Source: Candidatus Omnitrophota bacterium
GTDB lineage: Bacteria; Omnitrophota; Gorgyraeia; Gygaellales; Profunditerraquicolaceae
NCBI GenBank assembly: GCA_018818365.1
Contig: JAHISH010000191.1
Coordinates: 1-16,088, forward strand
Reading direction: 5' to 3'
Length of the DNA stretch: 16,088 nt
The position numbers and the translations under genes are program-made. The notes under the pieces are model-generated. The model saw nothing but the letters and a program-made list of their open reading frames with translations, was not told where the DNA came from and ran no database searches. This document shows, piece by piece, positions 1-7,225 of the stretch (within the stretch, counting starts at the first letter, position 1; every line of letters begins with the position of its first letter).

Positions 1-242
1 CTCTTCTCTATCCCCTTATTAAGCGCCTCCGCGTAAAAAAGATTCTCCGGGCTGACAGAAAGGAGCGCGTGCGGATACCGAATCTTTATTTCTTTTTGGA
101 GCGCAGCATCTAAGGAGTTATCGATAACGATTATCTCGCAAGGATGCAATGTCTGCGCATTGAGGGAATCAAGCAACTGCCAAAGATAGGGGCTTTTTCC
201 GAAACTGACCACTATCGCACTGACTCCCGCATTGCTGCTCAT
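1..242 (-). CDS. Family-2 (GT-A) glycosyltransferase, N-terminal part only
   Basis: Only the first 80 residues are present; the gene runs off the left edge. The ATG at 242-240 overlaps the stop of the upstream ABC transporter in an ATGA arrangement, which fixes the start and suggests coupled translation. The visible protein begins with a GT2-type Rossmann strand (AIVVSFGKSPYLWQLLDSL), then a second strand ending in an acidic nucleotide-sugar motif (CEIIVIDNS), then NLFYAEALNKGIE, where GT2 enzymes usually have a G-N-x-G-x-A-x-A-x-N-x-G segment. The family transfers a sugar from an activated donor to an acceptor. Position as the last visible gene of the peptide operon suggests it either decorates the peptide or belongs to cell-envelope work that follows. 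The acceptor cannot be told from this fragment. Confidence 0.8.
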   Translation of the reverse strand, partial: MSSNAGVSAIVVSFGKSPYLWQLLDSLNAQTLHPCEIIVIDNSLDAALQKEIKIRYPHALLSVSPENLFYAEALNKGIEK

Positions 243-1963
243 GAGGAAATTCTCTGTGCGGAAAAGAAATTTGCAAGCTCTTGATCCTGATCAATAAGCT
301 CATTGAAAACCCCGTGCAGTATGTGACGGGAATTCTTGAAGAAGTAAACGAATTGGCATGATGCCACCGTAGATAAACGGTGGGATACAATGAGCACGGT
401 GGCATCCGGAAGGGCTCTTCTTATCCCCGCGAGAATCTTCTGTTCAATGGCAGAATCCACAGATGACATGCCTTCATCGAGAATCAAAATCCGTGGACGC
501 GCAAGGATTGCCCTAGCAATAGAGACCCGCTGCTTCTGCCCCTCAGAAAGCTTACAGGCATTCTCTCCAATGACCGTCTCCAAGCCCTGAGGCAGGTTTC
601 TGACCAGTTCATCGAGGCAGGCTATCTCTATTGCCGCGCCAATCTCTTGCGGGCTCGCCAAAGGGTTGGCATAGGTAATATTGTAACCCAAAGTATCATT
701 CCACAGATATGGCTCTTGCAAGGCAACGCAGACCTGCTCTTTTAGTGAATTCGCAGAAATCATTGTAAGCGGCTTGCCGTCAATACAAATCTGCCCTTTC
801 TGCGGATGGAAAAGCCGAAGGATAAGGTTAATAATGGTCGTCTTCCCGCACCCTGAAGGCCCTACTAATGCCGAGATACTTCCTCCGGGTATCGAGAAAC
901 TAATATTCTCCAAGATAGCCGCCCCCGGTTTATAACTAAAATGAAGATCCTGAAACTCAATACCCGCCCTATCAAAATGATATGCCTTGGCACCGTCACC
1001 TTCTGCGTGCTCATCAGGGGCATCAAGGATCTTCTCTAACCTTTTACCTGAGACATTTCCAAAAAGCGCGTTACGGAAGAACGCCACAAACGATGAGTGT
1101 AAACCCGCAAGCTGGCTCAAATACAGAGAGACCGCGCTTAACGTTCCTAAGGTCATCTTCCCTTGGATCACTTGATAGGCGCCGTAACAGATAATCAATC
1201 CAAGGACAATCCTGCCTATGGAATCATTGGCGAAGATGCTTCCGGCTTCCCATTTTGCTGCCTTCAGATTCAAACGGGCCAAGTGCAGTAAGCCCTTGAG
1301 GTATCGTCGTACCTCCTGGCTCTCTTTCCCTAAGGCCTTTACCAGCTGAATCCGGGAAAAAACCTCCTGTAAACGCTGAAAGACCCCCTGCGATCGCTCC
1401 ATCCTTAATTTAAAGATCTCACTTAACTTCCGGTTGAAATAATACGGCAGGAGAAAGAGAAACGGCGCAAGAGTGAAGGACAAGACTGCCATCTTCCAAT
1501 CAAGGCGGATAATAATCAGAACGGTCAGGATTACCCGAGGAAGAAGCCGTATTCCATTCGGAAGCGTATCTGAAACCAGAGAGGTAACCTGGTCAACATC
1601 ATAATTAATACGGTAAAGGATCTCTCCGGTTGAACTATCTTGAAAAAAATAATACGGCACCCTTTGAAGTTTCTTAAACACGCGGCTGGCCAGTTGCAGA
1701 TTAATGCGCACCCTGATGAAACTGCTTAGATAACTACTGATACTCTGAAAGACACCATTAAGGATAAAGGTAAATCCCCCTATTCCCGCAAGAACAAGGA
1801 ATAAGGTTATATCCCGCTGGACAAAAGCCCGGTCAATAATGAGTTTGGTCAGATACGGATTCACCAGTCCCAATACGGCTGAAGCCCCGCTTAATAAAAG
1901 AATAAGGATCTCTTTCTTTAAAAAAGGACGCAAATAGCGGAAATACTTCAGTACACTCGTCAT
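239..1963 (-). CDS. ABC exporter (fused membrane and ATPase domains), probable peptide exporter
   Basis: A 574-residue half-transporter with a type-I exporter membrane domain (about residues 10-300, several hydrophobic helices) followed by an ATP-binding domain (about 330-570). Visible motifs are Walker A GPSGCGKT (368-375), Q-loop Gln416, signature LSEGQ (472-476), Walker B ILILDE (492-497), D-loop SSVD (500-503) and H-loop His528. There is no N-terminal C39 peptidase domain, so any leader removal must be done elsewhere; the signal-peptidase-like protein two genes upstream is the obvious candidate. The start is the ATG at 1963-1961, overlapping the stop of the radical SAM gene by 4 bp (ATGA); a longer open frame extends 40 codons upstream but only inside that gene. 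It ends with the same ATGA overlap into the glycosyltransferase. Peptide export is inferred from context; a lipid or drug exporter of the same fold is possible. Confidence 0.9.
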   Translation of the reverse strand: MTSVLKYFRYLRPFLKKEILILLLSGASAVLGLVNPYLTKLIIDRAFVQRDITLFLVLAGIGGFTFILNGVFQSISSYLSSFIRVRINLQLASRVFKKLQRVPYYFFQDSSTGEILYRINYDVDQVTSLVSDTLPNGIRLLPRVILTVLIIIRLDWKMAVLSFTLAPFLFLLPYYFNRKLSEIFKLRMERSQGVFQRLQEVFSRIQLVKALGKESQEVRRYLKGLLHLARLNLKAAKWEAGSIFANDSIGRIVLGLIICYGAYQVIQGKMTLGTLSAVSLYLSQLAGLHSSFVAFFRNALFGNVSGKRLEKILDAPDEHAEGDGAKAYHFDRAGIEFQDLHFSYKPGAAILENISFSIPGGSISALVGPSGCGKTTIINLILRLFHPQKGQICIDGKPLTMISANSLKEQVCVALQEPYLWNDTLGYNITYANPLASPQEIGAAIEIACLDELVRNLPQGLETVIGENACKLSEGQKQRVSIARAILARPRILILDEGMSSVDSAIEQKILAGIRRALPDATVLIVSHRLSTVASCQFVYFFKNSRHILHGVFNELIDQDQELANFFSAQRISS

Positions 1964-3096
1964 AAACTTACGGGTAACGGAATATCCTTCATAATGGATT
2001 GAGAACGCTTCCCTGCCGCATCGCACAAATAAGGAATAAGGGAATCCAATTCCCCCGCCTCCAGGTACGACTGCGCCGGACACCAGCTACAGAGATAGCG
2101 GAAAGTACAATTGCGGCATTGTGCCAAAAGTGCTTGATTCTGCACACGCTTAGTAAGCGCCTGAGGAATACAACCTTCCCACACGTCAGTCAAGCTATGA
2201 TTCCTAAGATCAAAAATGCATTCAGGATGGCATAAAGAAAGACACATCCTGCACCAACCATCATATCCTATCGCAAGGCTTCCTCTGCCTGTGCCGCATC
2301 GGAAGAGATGGTCACAATCTCTTTCCTGCGGATACTGCGCCTGTAATCTACGGCATTCCTTTTTGAGCGCGGTATGGCGCGTAGAATCCAAGGTCTCAAG
2401 CGTGCCAATCTCTTGAGGGGTTAATCGCTCGTTGCGAATTTCCTGATTCCGCAGGTGATCCCTATCAAAACGCAGGTGTAAAAAAGGATCAAAACGAAAT
2501 GGCGCCTTACTGTATTCACGACACAATGCGGTAATCTGGGGCAACTCTTGGATATTAGACCTTAAAGCCATAGCCTTAAGATTGAATTTGATATTATTCT
2601 CTAAGAGAAGCGCAATCCCTTCTTTGAACGCCTCAAAAGAACCTGATTTACGGGTTATGCGCTCATAGGTATCTTTGGTCGCGCCATAGACGGTGATATC
2701 AAGGTCCCTCGGGGGATAACGCGTAAACAAATGCACATGTTCTTTAGTAAAGAGTGTGGCGTTGGTAAAAACCGAAATAACCATTCCTTTACGCTTAAGA
2801 TACATGTAGATATCAAAAAAATCATGCCTCAGAAGCGGTTCGCCTCCGGTCACCAGAGCCCATAAAGCTCCTAATGAGGATGATTCATCGACAAGTGCGG
2901 TTATCTCTTGAAAAGATAATTCTGCGTCCTGCGCCGCAAGATCGTTCTCCGGCACATTCAGATAACAATGGCGGCAATTGAGGTTACAGCGTGCGGAAAG
3001 TTCCAGGGTAAAGGAAAAAAGCCGGCGCCTCTTTCGCATCGCTTCCCAGGCATTGAAAGACGAAATGGGTTGCACACTGATAAAATCCTTATTCAC
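1960..3096 (-). CDS. Radical SAM/SPASM peptide-modifying enzyme (third of three)
   Basis: A 378-residue radical SAM enzyme. The [4Fe-4S]-SAM cluster motif is C37-x3-C41-x2-C44 in the context CNLNCRHCY, with the SAM-binding GGEP motif at 84-87. The C-terminal SPASM region carries Cys267, Cys282, Cys327, Cys330, Cys336, Cys339 and Cys358, enough for auxiliary iron-sulfur clusters; extra Cys285, Cys289, Cys293 and Cys309 are not shared with its two paralogues here. Such enzymes generate a 5'-deoxyadenosyl radical and modify ribosomal peptides, for example by thioether or carbon-carbon crosslinks or epimerisation. The start is GTG at 3096-3094, preceded by AAGGAG at a good distance; it overlaps the upstream gene by 8 bp. 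It shares the GGEP-to-LYG/VYG layout with the enzymes at 3862-5049 and 5231-7219, so the three look like duplicated paralogues. The reaction itself cannot be read from the sequence. Confidence 0.9.
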   Translation of the reverse strand: MNKDFISVQPISSFNAWEAMRKRRRLFSFTLELSARCNLNCRHCYLNVPENDLAAQDAELSFQEITALVDESSSLGALWALVTGGEPLLRHDFFDIYMYLKRKGMVISVFTNATLFTKEHVHLFTRYPPRDLDITVYGATKDTYERITRKSGSFEAFKEGIALLLENNIKFNLKAMALRSNIQELPQITALCREYSKAPFRFDPFLHLRFDRDHLRNQEIRNERLTPQEIGTLETLDSTRHTALKKECRRLQAQYPQERDCDHLFRCGTGRGSLAIGYDGWCRMCLSLCHPECIFDLRNHSLTDVWEGCIPQALTKRVQNQALLAQCRNCTFRYLCSWCPAQSYLEAGELDSLIPYLCDAAGKRSQSIMKDIPLPVSL

Positions 3097-3634
3097 CAGA
3101 CGCTCCTTGTACCTTGCGTACGCAAATACGGCACTGCCACAAAAAAAGAAATAGTGGCCTTAAGACTCCCATCCTGCTTAAGATTGCGAAAATGAAACTA
3201 TCTCTGCCCAGGCTCAATCGAACCCTCTTTCCTTTACGTTCAGCACAGGCCAAACGCCCGAGGATATCCCTGCGTGCCACAATCCCGTCTGGCGCAGAAC
3301 AACAATCTCCTTTAAGCATATACCCTGAACGGCTACTCCCCACGATCCGGTGTACCGTAAGATTGTTATGATGAGTATCGAGAAATGCCACGACTTCGCC
3401 GAGACCAAAGGAATCATCCTTGCAAGGTACAACAGTAAGGATATCGTTTTCTTTGATAAACGGCCACATGCTCATGCCTTTCGCGGAAAAACGCACCATC
3501 GCATCTCTGGCTAATAATTCCGTAAAGATCTGCGCAAATAACGATCCGGAAAGCAAAATAGTCTTATTCTTGCCGGGGTATCTGGTGGAGAATTCTTCTT
3601 CTAAAGAGTTCTTCGGTAAATCCGATGACATCAC
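3089..3634 (-). CDS. S24/S26 signal-peptidase-like protease of the peptide cluster
   Basis: Up to 181 residues. The motif GMSMWPFIKENDIL (from Gly53) contains the expected nucleophile Ser55. Further on, LTVHRIV contains His95 where bacterial type-I signal peptidases have the general-base Lys, and YMLKGD ends in Asp110. A Ser/His/Asp set resembles the archaeal and ER (Sec11-type) branch of family S26. A hydrophobic stretch near the C-terminus (about 148-166) may hold it at the membrane. In this cluster it is the best candidate for removing the leader of the precursor peptide. The start is uncertain: GTG at 3634-3632 (or the next codon, ATG) has a strong AGGAG at 7 nt but overlaps the PqqD-like gene by about 71 bp; a TTG at 3556-3554 would give a more usual length of about 155 residues. 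It overlaps the downstream gene by 8 bp. Confidence 0.75.
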   Translation of the reverse strand: MMSSDLPKNSLEEEFSTRYPGKNKTILLSGSLFAQIFTELLARDAMVRFSAKGMSMWPFIKENDILTVVPCKDDSFGLGEVVAFLDTHHNNLTVHRIVGSSRSGYMLKGDCCSAPDGIVARRDILGRLACAERKGKRVRLSLGRDSFIFAILSRMGVLRPLFLFLWQCRICVRKVQGASGE

Positions 3635-3878
3635 GTTGGATCTCCTCTATCGGAGTATCATATTCGGTGCCTAAGTCCAGGGCAATCTCCCGAAGGGTTC
3701 GCTTCCCATCCATCCGATCCCAGATTGCCTTGCCCTCTTCATTGAGGGTAAAGACAGCATCTTCAAAATCCCCCACCCCCGCAGAGATTGGCACCAGGAC
3801 AAATTCTCCTCCGACCTGCCGGGCCACCACTTCCTCCGAAGGGACATAGACAGTATCAATGCTAATTGTTTTCTCCAT
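3564..3878 (-). CDS. PqqD-like RiPP recognition element protein
   Basis: A 104-residue protein with the PqqD-family pattern: ARQVGGEFVLVPI in the N-terminal beta hairpin, then FTLNEEGKAIWDRMDGKRT leading into the winged-helix part, then a Tyr-Asp and a helix ending ...FTEELFRRRIL. PqqD-type domains bind the leader of a precursor peptide and present the core to the modifying enzyme. Here it stands alone between two radical SAM genes, so it could serve all of them. The start chosen is the ATG at 3878-3876, preceded by AAAGGA; an in-frame ATG at 3902 would add eight residues (MEKKGSHR) and cannot be excluded. With the chosen start it overlaps the end of the upstream radical SAM gene by 17 bp. 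Confidence 0.85.
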   Translation of the reverse strand: MEKTISIDTVYVPSEEVVARQVGGEFVLVPISAGVGDFEDAVFTLNEEGKAIWDRMDGKRTLREIALDLGTEYDTPIEEIQRDVIGFTEELFRRRILHQIPRQE

Positions 3879-5049
3879 ACGATGCGATCCTTTCTTTTCC
3901 ATTCTTAACTTCCCACCCTTGCTCGCCTATTCCCAAAAGCCCCACGGAACGTGCCTGCACATGGGCGATTTCACAGAAATACTCTATCGGCGTATCGAGG
4001 CTGCCATGCTCCAGCCATGACTTCGCGGGGCACTGCAGGCATAGCCCTTTTAAGAAACAGCGCGCGCAACGGCGCAGATACTCCGGATTGGTGGATTTAA
4101 TCTTTCTCCACTGTGGGAGAAGACTGGTGACTGCCTCTTTCAAAGAACCGTCTTTAAGGTCGTAGCTCAACCGGGGATCTTTTAAGAGCATACAAAGCCG
4201 CAATCTACCGTACGGATCAATGTCTGCCTTATTGATACCGCCGCCACAGGAGAAGATATTCTCTCCTGGAATCTTCATAAACTTCCGACAGAACTGCGCT
4301 AACTTACCCGAATAATCCGGCCGGAACTGCCTCAAGGATTCAAGGATATCTTCGGCGGATATCCGTCTGGCGCATATTTGTTTATTGCGGACAGAATCTC
4401 TTCTGGCGTGTAAATTAAGGTATAGTACAAATTGTACTGGATTCTCCCCTGACGAACCAAAAAGCGTCTCTCCCCATCTTACAAACGCTTCTTTATCCTC
4501 CTTGTTTTCGGGAAGGATCACCGCTTTTACGGCAAAAGGAATCTTGTATTCCTGTAATAAGTGTATCCCTCTCCACGCAGCTTCAAAACTTCCCGGCCTG
4601 CCGGTTACTGATTCATAGGTCTTAGGGGCCATCCCATAAAGGCTTACTTCTATTGGCTCTAAAGGCCGTATACGGCAAAAAAGTTGGGCAATGGTTGGGG
4701 TGATAAGGGTCGCATTAGTAAATAGGGTGACGCGAAGGCCCCGTCTTCTTGCATAGACATAGAGCTCTGCGAAATCCGGGCGCACCAAGGGTTCTCCTCC
4801 GCTGAAACGGACCCCAAGACAGCCCAATGCGGCCGCATCACGCAAGATAGTTTTAATCTCCTGTGCCGAAAGTTCCCTCCCACGGACACTTTCATCATGC
4901 AACGGAAGGTTGTTATAACAATGGACACAATTGTTGTTGCAGCGTTCGGTAAGTTCGATATCCAAACGGGAAAGAATTGGTCTGGCCGCGTTTGAAGAAA
5001 ATAGAGAATTCAGACTTTTACGTACGACAAACTCAGTAGTAGAGCTCAT
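3862..5049 (-). CDS. Radical SAM/SPASM peptide-modifying enzyme (second of three)
   Basis: A 395-residue radical SAM enzyme immediately downstream of the precursor peptide gene. The cluster motif is C37-x3-C41-x2-C44 (CNNNCVHCY) and GGEP lies at 84-87. The SPASM region has the seven-cysteine layout Cys268, Cys286, Cys328-x2-Cys331-x5-Cys337-x2-Cys340, Cys359. It is clearly related to the N-terminal half of the fusion enzyme at 5231-7219, sharing CNNNC, FSGGEPL-RPDF and TLITP-IAQL segments, and more distantly to the enzyme at 1960-3096. Placement 27 bp after the precursor suggests it acts on that peptide. The ribosome-binding site is weak (AAAGAAG) compared with that of the precursor, consistent with a lower dose of enzyme than of substrate. 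The type of modification is unknown; Cys-containing cores often point to thioether chemistry, but other crosslinks are possible. Confidence 0.9.
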   Translation of the reverse strand: MSSTTEFVVRKSLNSLFSSNAARPILSRLDIELTERCNNNCVHCYNNLPLHDESVRGRELSAQEIKTILRDAAALGCLGVRFSGGEPLVRPDFAELYVYARRRGLRVTLFTNATLITPTIAQLFCRIRPLEPIEVSLYGMAPKTYESVTGRPGSFEAAWRGIHLLQEYKIPFAVKAVILPENKEDKEAFVRWGETLFGSSGENPVQFVLYLNLHARRDSVRNKQICARRISAEDILESLRQFRPDYSGKLAQFCRKFMKIPGENIFSCGGGINKADIDPYGRLRLCMLLKDPRLSYDLKDGSLKEAVTSLLPQWRKIKSTNPEYLRRCARCFLKGLCLQCPAKSWLEHGSLDTPIEYFCEIAHVQARSVGLLGIGEQGWEVKNGKERIASYGENN

Positions 5050-5055
5050 ATACGC

Positions 5056-5067
5056 TTCTTTAAAGAA
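5056..5067 (-). promoter_or_regulatory. Palindrome covering the ribosome-binding site of the second radical SAM gene
   Basis: The 12-bp perfect palindrome TTCTTTAAAGAA lies in the 27-bp gap between the precursor stop and the next ATG, and its right half supplies the AAAGAA of the weak Shine-Dalgarno. A short stem of four pairs could form and reduce initiation. This is a minor structural observation; no function is shown. Confidence 0.25.
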
Positions 5068-5076
5068 TTATTGTGT

Positions 5077-5253
5077 TTAAGAACCTATCGCATCACAATC
5101 GGCGCAGCCGGCGGTAGTACACTCTAAATTGCCGGATACGGTTGCTGAAGGCGGGGTCCCTAACTGGTCTTTACAGGATGTTAACACCGCCTCTTCGGCT
5201 CTTAATCGCGCCAAAATAATCAATTCAGGTTTACGCCAGGATTTCTTTTGCAT
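5077..5253 (-). CDS. RiPP precursor peptide, 58 residues
   Basis: A short gene with a very strong ribosome-binding site (GGGAGG, 7 nt before the ATG at 5253-5251); its first 23 bp overlap the end of the radical SAM-kinase fusion gene. The N-terminal half is a basic, helix-like leader (KKSWRKPELIILARLRAEEA at 3-22), followed by VLTSCKD with Cys27. The C-terminal half is small, polar and rich in Gly, Ala, Ser and Thr, with Cys45, Cys50 and Cys53 (C-x4-C-x2-C) and a terminal Ser58 after DAIG. No signal peptide is seen. From memory, leaders of the form K-P-E-L-x-x-L-x-R-x-x-x-E-E-x-V-L-x-x-C-K recur in short peptides next to radical SAM genes of uncultured bacteria, but this was not searched. Position, size, leader/core split and neighbours together make a precursor the best reading. 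An upstream in-frame ATG at 5331 lies wholly inside the fusion gene and lacks support. Confidence 0.85.
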   Translation of the reverse strand: MQKKSWRKPELIILARLRAEEAVLTSCKDQLGTPPSATVSGNLECTTAGCADCDAIGS

Positions 5254-7219
5254 TCGCGTACCTCCCTTCAATAATATCAATAATCTTTCCGCTCGTATCA
5301 AAACACACTCTATAACAGGGGATTGTCTCAATCATCTTTTCAATAAACCAAAGAGTCTTCTCCCACCAGGCCTGTGTTACCAAAGGCCTGATCAGAGTCT
5401 CCAAGAGAATCTTTGTTAATTGTTTTCTGTCCGTAATCTCGATAACCCGGTTCTCGGAAGATTTTTCTAAGAAGAAAATTGCCTCCAGAGGGGCCGAACC
5501 GGATGATACCTGACGGTAATCGCCATGGCTCCAGGTGCCGTGTATTCTGAAACCTTCCTCATGGCGGCGCACGATAATACGCTCATCACAGAGCACCTCT
5601 GCGCGCGTCTCCCACATCCGTGCCATGGTTGATTTTCCCGCTTCCGACCTGCCCAGGAACAAAAGCCCCTGTCCGTGAAAATTTACTCCGCAGGCATGGA
5701 AATAAACCCCTTGTTTCTCTGCGAGAAAATGCGTCAGGAATATCTGGTCAGAAGGAATAAACGCAAGACTGGCAAATCCTCCTTTTAAAAAAAGCTCTTT
5801 CTTTCTCGGGCTATGGTAGAGCACTACCCTGGAATGATGCTGATTACAGACTGCGATGGCGCCCTCTGGATCCTGCGTGCCATCCGGCAGGAGACTGACA
5901 TACACCCACGCATGACGCAGACGATAAACTGCCCACGGCGGCCGGTGATAGACAAGACTTCCTTTTTTAAGACGTTCCAAGGATGGAAATCCGAAGTAAT
6001 TCTTCAAATGCATGGTATCTGCATCTATATTCAAATCCGATTCATCGATCGCAAAAGGAGCAAACTTCGGCTGGAATACCTTCCGGGAAAAAGGAAGCTC
6101 GGACTCCACCCGTACCTGTATACCAGCGACTCTGAAATAACGACAATGACTCTCCTGCCACTGTTTTCTGACCCCACGTGCCTCCTGCGCAATCTCGCAA
6201 AGCGATTCTACGTGTGCGCCATAATGCCGATGCTCAAGATAGACCTGGGCCGGGCACTGCCGACAATGGCCTTGCGCCGCACACTCACCGCAGGTATGGG
6301 GGCCTGCTTCATTTTTTTGATAACGGACTGATGCATGCGGGATAAACTCATCCCAGAAGTAGCCAAATGATTGGGTACGCAGGTCGCAGCGTAAAGATGG
6401 GTCCTTAATGAGCTGACAAGGCGCTGCCCGGCCATAGGGGTCGATATGAAATCCCTGACGGCGTAAGAAACAGAAGAATAAATATCCTTCTTCATGATGA
6501 TGCGCCTTCCGGCATGAGGCATCTATCTTTTCATCTAAGAAATACGGCCCTTCTAACTCAAGTGATTCTTTTGAAGAGAGCCGCTGTGCGCGTATCTGCG
6601 TATTTACCTGCGTGTCACCGTATGCGGAAAGTTGCAACCAGGTAGCTCCGATGCGCCATTTGCCGCTGAGTGATTCGGCAAGGCGGATCATATCATTTAA
6701 TTGGGAATAATTATCTTTCAGAGGGATAATCTGTATAGTACAAGCAGCTCCTGCTTCCTTAAGATATGCCAGGCCCTGCATAGTCTGTTGGAATGAGCCG
6801 GGGTTTTGCGTAATATGGTCGTGAATTTCGGCGGTTGCGCCGTACAGAGAAACCAGATTAGTGCCTTTTCGAGTAAGTAATTGCGCAATTGCGGGGGTAA
6901 TTAAGGTACCGTTAGTGACAAGAAGGTACTCTGTGGTGCGAGCAGTTATATAGTCGAATATCTCGGGAAAATCAGGACGAAAGAGCGGCTCTCCTCCGGA
7001 GAAAAGCCAACGCCGGCAGCCGAATTGGCTCGTTTGGTCGACGATACGGCGGATTTCAGAAAAAAACATTTCTCTGGTCTGTGAATAATCCTGTTGAGGG
7101 ATACGCACCCAACAGTGGCGGCAATTATTATTGCAACGGTAGGTAATATCTATCTGTCCCTGCAGGGGCAACCGAGGAAGATAAGAAGAAGTCTTTACAC
7201 GCACATACGAACCATACAT
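5231..7219 (-). CDS. Radical SAM/SPASM enzyme fused to an HPr-kinase-like domain
   Basis: A 662-residue two-domain protein. Residues about 20-350 form a radical SAM/SPASM enzyme: C29-x3-C33-x2-C36 (CNNNCRHCW), GGEP at 75-78, and SPASM cysteines 250, 268, 310, 313, 319, 322 and 341. Residues about 355-655 resemble HPr kinase-related proteins: P-loop GRSEAGKST (523-531), then an acidic segment VLCDERIIVRR with Asp545-Glu546, then IHGTWSHGD (559-567). HprK-like proteins occur in several peptide clusters, and some (ThcK/PadeK type) phosphorylate the C-terminal Ser of lasso peptides; the precursor here also ends in Ser. The start is the ATG at 7219-7217; it has no Shine-Dalgarno and sits where the promoter at 7226-7254 would begin the transcript, so a leaderless mRNA is likely. 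A longer open frame upstream enters the TPR gene and is rejected. The stop overlaps the precursor start by 23 bp. Confidence 0.88.
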   Translation of the reverse strand: MYGSYVRVKTSSYLPRLPLQGQIDITYRCNNNCRHCWVRIPQQDYSQTREMFFSEIRRIVDQTSQFGCRRWLFSGGEPLFRPDFPEIFDYITARTTEYLLVTNGTLITPAIAQLLTRKGTNLVSLYGATAEIHDHITQNPGSFQQTMQGLAYLKEAGAACTIQIIPLKDNYSQLNDMIRLAESLSGKWRIGATWLQLSAYGDTQVNTQIRAQRLSSKESLELEGPYFLDEKIDASCRKAHHHEEGYLFFCFLRRQGFHIDPYGRAAPCQLIKDPSLRCDLRTQSFGYFWDEFIPHASVRYQKNEAGPHTCGECAAQGHCRQCPAQVYLEHRHYGAHVESLCEIAQEARGVRKQWQESHCRYFRVAGIQVRVESELPFSRKVFQPKFAPFAIDESDLNIDADTMHLKNYFGFPSLERLKKGSLVYHRPPWAVYRLRHAWVYVSLLPDGTQDPEGAIAVCNQHHSRVVLYHSPRKKELFLKGGFASLAFIPSDQIFLTHFLAEKQGVYFHACGVNFHGQGLLFLGRSEAGKSTMARMWETRAEVLCDERIIVRRHEEGFRIHGTWSHGDYRQVSSGSAPLEAIFFLEKSSENRVIEITDRKQLTKILLETLIRPLVTQAWWEKTLWFIEKMIETIPCYRVCFDTSGKIIDIIEGRYANAKEILA

Positions 7220-7225
7220 AAAAGA

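Noticed and set aside
239..2083. Longer start for the ABC exporter at 2083
   Set aside because: The added 40 residues are an out-of-frame reading of the radical SAM gene; the ATGA overlap at 1963 is far better supported.
5077..5253. Lasso or lanthipeptide precursor
   Set aside because: No lasso cyclase or B-protein transglutaminase-like peptidase and no lanthipeptide dehydratase or cyclase is present; the modifying enzymes are all radical SAM.
5813..6331. Plus-strand open frame of 172 codons opposite the radical SAM-kinase fusion
   Set aside because: It is antisense to a gene with clear catalytic motifs, resembles no family and lacks a start signal.
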